The position numbers were made by a program, and so were the translations under genes. The notes below the pieces were generated by a model. The model did not search any database and was not told the DNA's origin. It saw only the letters and a program-made list of their open reading frames with translations. DNA of 64,000 nt, from the NCBI GenBank assembly GCA_019419455.1, contig DXZW01000018.1:1-64000 (forward strand), read 5' to 3'. The stretch comes from Collinsella sp. (GTDB lineage Bacteria > Actinomycetota > Coriobacteriia > Coriobacteriales > Coriobacteriaceae). This document shows positions 57,996 through 64,000 of this stretch, in pieces (position 1 is the stretch's first letter; every line of letters begins with the position of its first letter).

Positions 57996-59506
57996 TGGCT
58001 GCACGCTTTGGTGACATGCTGCTCGAGCAGCGTCGCCGAATGGGCCTTTCCATTCAGCAGGTCGCCAACACCATCAAAATCAGGCCGCAGATCATCGAGT
58101 TTTTCGAGACCGGTAACTTTGCTTCGATGCCGCCGCGCGGCTATGCGCAGGGCATGATTTCGAGCTATGCTCGTTTTTTGGGCCTCAATCCGCGCGAGGT
58201 CGTCAATGCCTACTTTGACGACCTGATGGCATACGAACGCGAGACGTCGCAGCAGGGCGGTCGTTTTCAGGACGCTGCCGGCTACGTCAATTCGCGTTCC
58301 TCGGTCGATAACGGGCGCTTCCTGATGGTTCAGGGCGGTCGCTCAACGCGTTATGGTCAGCGTCCGCAGCAGGCTGGCTATATTACCGAGACGGGGTCCA
58401 GTGAGGAAATCCGTTCTCAGCGCGACCGTTTCCGCAGCACGCCTATGCCCGACGATCGTGCGCTTCCCGCTGCCCGCGGTGTGGTGCGCGATCCCCGTGT
58501 CGGCTACGGAGATGGCGGCTATTCCGATCGTGGCTACCGTGGTGTCTCTGCCGGTCGTGCTCTCGGCGGCTATGCGGACGCCGATGCCACGCAGGTGACG
58601 CCGCGTCTTCGCTCTCAATCACAGCCGTATGGCCAGCGCTCTTCGGCTCCGCGTGCGGGCCAGCGTGGCTATCAAGGCCGCGGTGAACTTGCGCCCCGCT
58701 CGGGTCAGCGCAGCCTTCAGGGCCAGGGTGGCTATCGCGGCCGTTCCGACAGCAATCGTGGTCGTATGCCTCAGGGAGGCGGCCGCAGCAGTTCCAGTCG
58801 TGGACGCGGCGGTTCCCGTACTCCTCAAAACAACGGTCTCGATCCGCGTATCGTCTACGCCGGCATCGGTGCCGTGGCGTTGCTGCTGATCGTGCTCATC
58901 GTGGTACTTCTGCGCGGCTGCGCATCTTCGACGCCCGAGACCACGCCCGAGACGCCCACTGCTACCAAGACGACGCCCAAGAAGTCTTCTAAGAAGACCG
59001 AAACGGTCGACGAGGACGAAGACACCGATGAGGCGACGGATGAGTCGACCGATTCGGACTCCACCAAGACGACGGCTAAAAAGGAAGAAAACGAGGTAAC
59101 GAAGGTCAAGGTCTCCGTTGCCAAGGGAAAGACCGCCTGGATTGAGGTCAAGGTCGATGGCAAGTCGGTCTATGGCGCCCAGGCGACTGGCCCCTTTGAG
59201 CAGGAGTACACGCCTGAGTCCTCGATCGAGATCACCACGTCCAAGCCTTCCGATGTCACCGTTACCAAGAACGGCGAAAAGGTCCGTTACGATACCAAGA
59301 CCTCGGGCGTGGCGCGTGTGACGATCACCGTTCCCAAGAAGGAGACGACTGGTTCCGAGAATGGTGAAAGTTCTGATGGTACCGACACCACCGATGGTAC
59401 CGACACCACCGACGGCACCGATGCCCAGTCCACGGATGGCGCCGATACCGCAACTGATGACCAGACGCCCACCGATTCTACCGACTATTCGTACGATAGC
59501 TACTAA
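57995..59506 (+). CDS. RodZ-like helix-turn-helix membrane protein with RG-rich linker
   Basis: 503 aa. The N-terminal HTH (FGDMLLEQRRRMGLSIQQVANTIKIRPQIIEFFETGNF, then YAQGMISSYARFLGLNPREVV) is that of RodZ, which links the actin-like MreB to the wall machinery. A long Arg/Gly/Ser/Gln-rich, probably disordered region (about 90-280) follows, then one membrane span at about 287-308, and a Thr/Glu/Asp/Lys-rich stalk. A DUF4115-like beta domain (GKTAWIEVKVDGKSVYGAQATGPFEQEYT) comes next, and the tail contains GTDTTD repeats. The ATG overlaps the ftsK stop. mreB is not in the window, so the partner is inferred. Confidence 0.85.
   Translation: MAARFGDMLLEQRRRMGLSIQQVANTIKIRPQIIEFFETGNFASMPPRGYAQGMISSYARFLGLNPREVVNAYFDDLMAYERETSQQGGRFQDAAGYVNSRSSVDNGRFLMVQGGRSTRYGQRPQQAGYITETGSSEEIRSQRDRFRSTPMPDDRALPAARGVVRDPRVGYGDGGYSDRGYRGVSAGRALGGYADADATQVTPRLRSQSQPYGQRSSAPRAGQRGYQGRGELAPRSGQRSLQGQGGYRGRSDSNRGRMPQGGGRSSSSRGRGGSRTPQNNGLDPRIVYAGIGAVALLLIVLIVVLLRGCASSTPETTPETPTATKTTPKKSSKKTETVDEDEDTDEATDESTDSDSTKTTAKKEENEVTKVKVSVAKGKTAWIEVKVDGKSVYGAQATGPFEQEYTPESSIEITTSKPSDVTVTKNGEKVRYDTKTSGVARVTITVPKKETTGSENGESSDGTDTTDGTDTTDGTDAQSTDGADTATDDQTPTDSTDYSYDSY
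59378..59425 (+). repeat. Short tandem repeat in the tail of the RodZ-like gene
   Basis: The unit GGTACCGACACCACCGAT (with one-base variants) is repeated in tandem and encodes GTDTTD-type repeats. It is a likely site of length variation between strains. Confidence 0.75.
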
Positions 59507-59532
59507 GCCGCTCGTACGCGAAAGGAAACATC

Positions 59533-60030
59533 ATGGCTAAAGATTCCAGCTTCGACGTCGTGTCCGAGGTCAACATGCAAGAGGTCGACAACGCCTTCCA
59601 GCAGACCACGCGCGAGATTTCCCAGCGCTATGACCTGAAGGATTCCGGCGCCACGATCGAGCTTTCGAAGGGCGACAAGCTCTTTACGATCAACGCCCCG
59701 GCCGACTTTGTCTCCAAGCAGATCATCGATGTCCTGAGCTCCAAGCTCATCAAGCGCGGCATCGACCTCAAGGCTGTTTCGTGGGATGCTCCGCAGGCGG
59801 CATCGGGCGGCACCGTGCGCGTGCTCGGCCATATCGTCGAGGGTATCGACCAGGCGACCGCCAAGAAGATCAACAAGGACATCAAGGATCAAAAGCTCAA
59901 GGTCAAGGTGACCATCGAGGCCGACAAGCTGCGTGTTTCCTCTGCTTCGAAGGACGCGTTGCAGACCGTGATTCAGTTCCTGCGCGACCAGGACTACGGC
60001 CAGCCGCTGCAGTTCACCAACTACCGCTAA
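59533..60030 (+). CDS. yajQ: YajQ-family nucleotide-binding protein
   Basis: 165 aa. Two ferredoxin-like domains; members bind cyclic di-GMP or nucleic acids in some bacteria, but the role in this lineage is unknown. Family blocks are DSSFDVVSEVNMQEVDNAFQQTTREISQRYDLKDSGATIEL and a C-terminal LRVSSASKDALQTVIQFLRDQDYGQPLQFTNYR. The ATG follows GAAAGGAAA. It lies 26 nt after the RodZ-like gene and 27 nt before rimO. Confidence 0.94.
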   Translation: MAKDSSFDVVSEVNMQEVDNAFQQTTREISQRYDLKDSGATIELSKGDKLFTINAPADFVSKQIIDVLSSKLIKRGIDLKAVSWDAPQAASGGTVRVLGHIVEGIDQATAKKINKDIKDQKLKVKVTIEADKLRVSSASKDALQTVIQFLRDQDYGQPLQFTNYR

Positions 60031-60057
60031 TATCATTCGAAAGGACCGCTCTCCAAC

Positions 60058-61407
60058 ATGGATACACCGTTGGGCTCCGTGCTCTACATCACCCTCGGGT
60101 GCGCTAAGAACGAGGTTGACACCGACCGCATGCGTTCTCTTTTGACCGCCGCAGGCTACGAGGAGGCATTCGATCCGCAGGATGCCGATATCGCTATCGT
60201 CAACACTTGCTCGTTCCTCGCCTCCGCAACGTCCGAGAGCATCGAGACCACGCTCGAGCTCGCCAACGAGGTTCAGGACGGCGTTCGTTCTTGTCCCATC
60301 GTCATGTGCGGCTGTGTGCCGTCGCGCTATGGCGACGACCTGCCTGACGAGCTGCCCGAGGTCGCTGCCTTTGTGAAGGCCGACGAGGAAGACGGCATCG
60401 TGGCGGTCATCGATGGCGTGCTGGGTGTCGAGCGTGAGATCGCCGCCTATATTCCGCAGGTCAAGCGCACTGTCGAGGGCGCTGTCGCCTACGTCAAGAT
60501 TTCCGATGGCTGCAACCGCTTCTGCAGCTTCTGCATGATTCCCTACATCCGCGGTCGCTATCACTCGCGTAGTGCCGAGAGCATTATCTCCGAAGTGCAC
60601 GACCTGGTTGCCGGCGGTGTGCGCGAGATCGTACTGATCGGTCAGGACACGGGCATTTGGGGCACCGACTTTGCCGACGAGGACGTCGCCGAGGGCTCGC
60701 CGCGCAATCTGGCGCAGCTGCTGCGCGCCGTTGCCGAGGCCGTGCGCCCGCACAATGTTTGGGTTCGAGTGCTCTACCTGCAGCCCGAGGGCATGACTGA
60801 CGAGCTTATCGAGACGATTCGCGATACCCCCGAGGTGCTGCCCTATATCGATATCCCCGTGCAGCACTGCGACGCGCGCATCCTCAAGGCTATGCGCCGT
60901 TCCGGTTCGCGTCAGGAGCTCGAGGACCTGTTCCACGATTTGCGTGAGCGCATCCCCGGCATCGTGATCCGTTCCACGGCCATGGTCGGCTTCCCGACCG
61001 AGACCGACGACGAGTTCCGCGACCTTATCGACTTTATGGACACCGTCGGCTTTGACTACACGAGTGTCTTTGCCTACTCGCGTGAGGAGGGCAGCCTGGC
61101 CGCCAAGATGGAGGGTCAGGTCGACGAAGGGGTCAAGCTCGAGCGCGCCCAGGAGGCCATGGACCTGGCCGAGTCGCTCGGTTTTGCCGCCACCGCCGCA
61201 CATGTGGGCGAGCGCGCCCAGGTGATCGTCGACGGCATCGAGGAGACCGAGGACGGCGCCGAGCTGATCGGCCATGCCTGGTTCCAGGCGCCCGATTCCG
61301 ATGGCGCGGTGCACTTGGACGCCAGCGAGGCGTCCGTGGGCGATATTCTGACTGTCGAGTTTACCGATAGCTTCTGCTATGAGCTTATCGGCCATGTTGT
61401 GGAGTAG
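60058..61407 (+). CDS. rimO: Ribosomal protein S12 methylthiotransferase RimO
   Basis: 449 aa. It adds a methylthio group to a conserved Asp of S12. Start VLYITLGCAKNEVDTDRM with the first UPF0004 Cys; NTCSFLASATSESIE; the radical SAM motif is CNRFCSFCMIPYIRGRYHSR; IDIPVQHCDARILKAMRRSG and VGFPTETDDEFRDLIDFM follow, and a TRAM domain ends the protein. CAKN at the N-terminus and IRGRYHSR distinguish it from MtaB (45092). The ATG follows GAAAGGA. pgsA, cinA and recA follow as in many Gram-positives. Confidence 0.95.
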   Translation: MDTPLGSVLYITLGCAKNEVDTDRMRSLLTAAGYEEAFDPQDADIAIVNTCSFLASATSESIETTLELANEVQDGVRSCPIVMCGCVPSRYGDDLPDELPEVAAFVKADEEDGIVAVIDGVLGVEREIAAYIPQVKRTVEGAVAYVKISDGCNRFCSFCMIPYIRGRYHSRSAESIISEVHDLVAGGVREIVLIGQDTGIWGTDFADEDVAEGSPRNLAQLLRAVAEAVRPHNVWVRVLYLQPEGMTDELIETIRDTPEVLPYIDIPVQHCDARILKAMRRSGSRQELEDLFHDLRERIPGIVIRSTAMVGFPTETDDEFRDLIDFMDTVGFDYTSVFAYSREEGSLAAKMEGQVDEGVKLERAQEAMDLAESLGFAATAAHVGERAQVIVDGIEETEDGAELIGHAWFQAPDSDGAVHLDASEASVGDILTVEFTDSFCYELIGHVVE

Positions 61408-61416
61408 GAGAGCGTC

Positions 61417-62055
61417 GTGGCTAACGAGAGCAATAAGGAACTGACGAGTGTCTGGACGCCCGCCAACATCGTGACGTGCGTGCGCATCGTCTTTATCCCG
61501 GTGTTCATGATCGTCTCGGCGCTGTCTCACACGAGTGTTGCCGGTACGAATTGGAGCACCTTCGACGGCCCGCTCGCCGCCGCTGCCTTCATTCTGTATG
61601 TGATCCTGTCGTGCACCGATAAGGTTGACGGTTATCTGGCGCGCTCGCGCAACGAGATCACCGACTTCGGTAAGTTCTTGGACCCCATCGCCGACAAGCT
61701 ACTCGTGTTCTCGGCCCTGCTGCTGTTCCTCGATTTTGGCGCGGTGACCGTGTGGTCCGTGTTCATTATCTTGTTCCGCGAGCTGTTGGTGAGCGCCCTT
61801 CGCATGGTCGCGAGTGCGGCCGGTGTGGTCATTGCCGCCGATAAGCTCGGCAAGTACAAGACGGCGACCACGATGGTCTCCATCTGCGGCTACCTGTGCG
61901 TCTTTGCGATGACCGGCCTCCAGTTGGGGCCTGCGGAGCTGTTGCTCGGTGTCTATGGCGTTTCACGCTTCCTGTACGCTGTTGCCGTTGTCCTGACCGT
62001 TATCTCGGGCGCCCAGTACTTCTGGAACTGCCGCAAGATCGTCTTTTCGGTCTAG
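61417..62055 (+). CDS. pgsA: CDP-diacylglycerol-glycerol-3-phosphate 3-phosphatidyltransferase
   Basis: 212 aa. It is an integral membrane enzyme that uses the CdsA product to make phosphatidylglycerol phosphate. The CDP-alcohol phosphotransferase signature is DKVDGYLARSRNEITDFGKFLDPIADK. About five to six membrane segments are visible. The GTG is 9 nt after rimO, with AGGAGAG upstream. Confidence 0.93.
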   Translation: MANESNKELTSVWTPANIVTCVRIVFIPVFMIVSALSHTSVAGTNWSTFDGPLAAAAFILYVILSCTDKVDGYLARSRNEITDFGKFLDPIADKLLVFSALLLFLDFGAVTVWSVFIILFRELLVSALRMVASAAGVVIAADKLGKYKTATTMVSICGYLCVFAMTGLQLGPAELLLGVYGVSRFLYAVAVVLTVISGAQYFWNCRKIVFSV

Positions 62056-62067
62056 GTCCTGGTGGGT

Positions 62068-62598
62068 ATGGCGGACTCTTTTGAGCAGATTTCCGCACAT
62101 AACGAGGAGCTGGCGCGCGATATTGTCGAGCGCGCGAGCGCTCGGGGCGTGACGGTTTCTACGGCTGAGTCGCTGACGGCGGGTATGATCGCCTCGACGA
62201 TTGCCGATATCCCGGGCGCCTCGGCGGTGCTGCGCGGCGGTGCGGTGACCTATTGCGATGAGATCAAGCATCGTGTTCTGGGTGTTGAGCAGGAGACGCT
62301 CGATCGGTTTAGCGCCGTGTCGCACCAGACGGCGCGCGAGATGGCCGCGGGCTCGCTGGACCTCTATCAGAGCGATGTGGCCGTGAGCGCAACGGGCTAC
62401 GCTGGGCCCGGTGGTGGCACCGAGCAAGACCCCGCCGGCACGTTCTATATTGGCTGGGCGTATCGCGCGGCCGATGGGGGAGCGCCGGTTGTCGAGTCTG
62501 CGCGCTGTCATTACGAGGGCGACCGTTCGTGTGTTCGTGCCCATGCGGTCACGGAGGCATTGGGTCGCATTGCCCTTGTGCTCAACTCTATGGAATAG
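62068..62598 (+). CDS. cinA: CinA C-terminal domain protein (NMN amidohydrolase type, PncC)
   Basis: 176 aa. It corresponds only to the C-terminal CinA domain, which in other bacteria deamidates nicotinamide mononucleotide. TAESLTAGMIASTIADIPGASAVLRGGAVTYCDEIKHRVLGV, SHQTAREMAAGSL, and SATGYAGPGGGTEQDPAGTFYIGW are diagnostic. The N-terminal CinA domain is absent. The ATG at 62068 is taken; GTG at 62062 is an alternative. It immediately precedes recA, as in streptococci where cinA and recA are induced together in competence. Confidence 0.93.
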   Translation: MADSFEQISAHNEELARDIVERASARGVTVSTAESLTAGMIASTIADIPGASAVLRGGAVTYCDEIKHRVLGVEQETLDRFSAVSHQTAREMAAGSLDLYQSDVAVSATGYAGPGGGTEQDPAGTFYIGWAYRAADGGAPVVESARCHYEGDRSCVRAHAVTEALGRIALVLNSME

Positions 62599-62605
62599 AC
62601 GTGTT

Positions 62606-62629
62606 TTAAGGGGCCTTCGGGCCCCTTAA
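62606..62629 (+). terminator. Hairpin after cinA
   Basis: A perfect 10-bp stem (62606-62615 with 62620-62629) has a TTCG tetraloop. There is no long T-run, so readthrough to recA is possible. Confidence 0.7.
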
Positions 62630-62651
62630 TTGTGGAGATAGGGACCTTAGG
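62628..62651 (+). repeat. Dispersed 24-bp repeat, copy 2
   Basis: It matches 4510-4533 at 22 of 24 positions. It overlaps the 3' end of the cinA hairpin and precedes the recA repeat array. Confidence 0.55.
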
Positions 62652-62704
62652 CTTATTTGGCGTTTGTGCTGGTTGTAGACGTAATTTTGCCTGCCTTGTT
62701 CATA

Positions 62705-62765
62705 TTTGGTCCTTTGTGGTCAAGCATTTGGTCAGTGTTTGGTCGGCGTTTGGTTGGGTTTTGGA
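62705..62765 (+). promoter_or_regulatory. TTTGGT repeat array upstream of recA
   Basis: TTTGGT occurs at 62705, 62727, 62738 and 62749, with variants TGTGGT at 62715 and TTTGGA at 62760. Spacing is 11 bp or a near multiple, so the units face one side of the helix. The array ends 31 bp before the recA -35. The first pair from 62727 matches the operators at 4605 and 33950 at 16 of 20 positions. Confidence 0.65.
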
Positions 62766-62796
62766 AAGGTCGGCTGCATATGATTTATCTGAACGG

Positions 62797-62825
62797 TTGA
62801 CCACGAACAGCCGTTCGTTTATTAT
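62797..62825 (+). promoter_or_regulatory. recA promoter
   Basis: TTGACC at 62797-62802 and TATTAT at 62820-62825 have ideal 17-bp spacing, with the SOS box inside the spacer. Confidence 0.8.
62804..62817. promoter_or_regulatory. LexA-type SOS box in the recA promoter
   Basis: CGAAC-AGCC-GTTCG is a perfect 5-bp dyad with a 4-bp centre, matching the Gram-positive/actinobacterial LexA site (CGAACNNNNGTTCG). It lies between -35 and -10, an effective position for repression. Confidence 0.85.
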
Positions 62826-62855
62826 CGATGCAGGTTGTTAAGAGGAGGGCTATTC

Positions 62856-64000
62856 ATGGCCAAGAATTCAGGTCCCGTACGTACCGTTCATGCTCGCACG
62901 ACGGGTAAAGAGCGCGATGAGATGATCGCCACCACCAAGGCCGAGATAGAGAAGAAATTCGGCCAGGGTTCCATCATGAGGTACGGCGACGGTGGCCCCG
63001 AGCTCGAGGTCGAGGCCATCCCTACGGGCGCTCTGGCACTCGATGCCGCACTGGGTATCGGCGGTGTGCCGCGCGGCCGAATCGTCGAGATCTACGGTCC
63101 CGAGTCCTCCGGTAAGACGACGCTTTCGCTCGAGATCTTGGCCGAGGCCCAGGCAATGGGTGGCGTTGTGGCATTTATCGATGCCGAGCACGCGCTCGAT
63201 CCCGCGTATGCCGCACGCATCGGCGTGGATATCGACGAGGTGCTCATTTCCCAGCCCGATACGGGTGAGCAGGCGCTCGAAATCGTTGACATGCTTGTGC
63301 GTTCTGGTGCCATCGATGCCATCGTCGTCGACTCCGTCGCCGCGCTGACCCCGCGTGCCGAGATCGAGGGAGAAATCGGCGACACTACGGTCGGTCTTCA
63401 GGCTCGCCTGATGAGCCAGGCGCTCCGCAAGCTCGCCGGCTCGCTGTCCAAGTCCAACACGACGTGCATCTTCATTAACCAGCTGCGTGAGAAGATCGGC
63501 GTCATGTTCGGCAACCCCGAGACTACGACGGGCGGCCGTGCCCTTAAGTTCTTCTCTTCGGTGCGTATCGACATTCGCCGCATCGACAGCATTAAGCTTA
63601 AGGACGAGGTTATCGGTAACCGCGTGCGCGCCAAGGTCGTTAAGAACAAGGTGGCAGCTCCGTTCCGTTCTGCTGAGTTCGACATCATGTACGGTACGGG
63701 CATCTCTAAGGAGGGCTCGATCTTGGACATGGCTGTCGAGTGCGGCATCTGCAAGAAGATGGGCTCCTGGTTTGCCTATGGCGAGGACAAGCTCGGCAAC
63801 GGTCGCGAGGCCGCCAAGGCGTTCCTGCGCGAACACCCCGATTGCGCTGATGAGATTGAGCATAAGGTCCGCCTTGCCTGCGGGCTTGAGTTTGATGACG
63901 ATGCTCCGTCCGAAGTCGAGCTGACCGATCAGCCTGCGCCTGAGGAGTTTGACGAGCTTTACGCCATCGATGGTTCCGCCATGCTCGATGATGACGACGA
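62856..64000 (+). CDS. recA: Recombinase RecA (cut by the window end)
   Basis: At least 381 codons are read with no stop. RecA drives strand exchange and LexA self-cleavage. Walker A is GPESSGKTTLSLE; AFIDAEHALDPAYA, VVDSVAALTPRAEIEGEIGD, LRKLAGSLSKSNTTCIFINQLREKIGVMFGNPETTTGGRALKFFSSVR and the C-terminal domain are all present, followed by an acidic tail. The ATG at 62856 follows AGAGGAGG. It is controlled by an SOS-type promoter and lies beneath the TTTGGT array. Confidence 0.97.
   Translation, partial: MAKNSGPVRTVHARTTGKERDEMIATTKAEIEKKFGQGSIMRYGDGGPELEVEAIPTGALALDAALGIGGVPRGRIVEIYGPESSGKTTLSLEILAEAQAMGGVVAFIDAEHALDPAYAARIGVDIDEVLISQPDTGEQALEIVDMLVRSGAIDAIVVDSVAALTPRAEIEGEIGDTTVGLQARLMSQALRKLAGSLSKSNTTCIFINQLREKIGVMFGNPETTTGGRALKFFSSVRIDIRRIDSIKLKDEVIGNRVRAKVVKNKVAAPFRSAEFDIMYGTGISKEGSILDMAVECGICKKMGSWFAYGEDKLGNGREAAKAFLREHPDCADEIEHKVRLACGLEFDDDAPSEVELTDQPAPEEFDELYAIDGSAMLDDDD

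Noticed and set aside
62632..62841. 69-aa ORF between cinA and recA
   Set aside because: Covers the TTTGGT array, the SOS box and the recA promoter; no family resemblance.

Overview
The window is a GC-rich, densely packed bacterial chromosome segment with 57 protein genes and no rRNA, tRNA or CRISPR array that I can see. It probably comes from a gut Coriobacteriia member, most likely a Collinsella-type organism. The clues are an actinobacterial-type integration host factor (mIHF) ahead of gmk-rpoZ, together with Firmicutes-like gene order, PyrR, AdhE and RNase J, and frequent GTG/TTG starts. This placement is inference from gene content and order, not from a search.

Layout. 1-3073: pyruvate phosphate dikinase behind a promoter and repeat-rich leader. 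3283-20238: a long co-directional housekeeping run, rplS-rnhB-yraN-comM-dprA-trmFO-xer, then rpsB-tsf-pyrH-frr-uppS-cdsA-dxr-rseP-ispG-proS. It couples translation, DNA uptake and recombination, and cell-envelope and isoprenoid precursors. 20411-25406: a block of minus-strand genes (APH-like kinase, adhE, rpmB) interrupted by a plus-strand REP-associated Y1 transposase between near-identical inverted repeats. 25730-31181: the pyrimidine operon pyrR-B-C-K-D-F behind a probable attenuator. 31421-33831: mihF-gmk-rpoZ-thiI. 34045-38499: comEA-comEC-holA-rpsT. 38596-50089: lepA-dusB-hemW, a membrane-anchored DnaJ-like gene, dnaJ-mtaB-phoH-ybeY-dgkA-era-recO. 50228-57995: rpsO-pnp, an intergenic region holding two giant palindromes, rnjA-ftsK. 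57995-64000: rodZ-like, yajQ, rimO, pgsA, cinA and recA (cut by the window end).

Most notable signals. (1) TTTGGT direct repeats with an 11-bp period lie upstream of three transcription units that all serve DNA uptake or recombination: yraN-comM-dprA, comEA-comEC and recA. The first two share an identical 20-mer. This looks like the operator of a competence regulon. The recA promoter also carries a perfect LexA-type SOS box. (2) Between pnp and rnjA lie two inverted copies of a nested palindromic element. Each has perfect outer arms of 38 or 32 bp that differ between the copies, a conserved core, and a central 9-bp hairpin with three compensated base pairs, so structure rather than sequence appears to be kept. 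(3) A compact RAYT-type element has 51-bp flanking inverted repeats that each contain a REP-like hairpin. (4) Several proteins have unusual architecture: RseP with a roughly 110-residue insertion, a DnaJ whose C-terminal domain is replaced by membrane segments, Era with a strongly acidic N-terminal extension, and a Xer recombinase whose only well-placed start codon is AUA.
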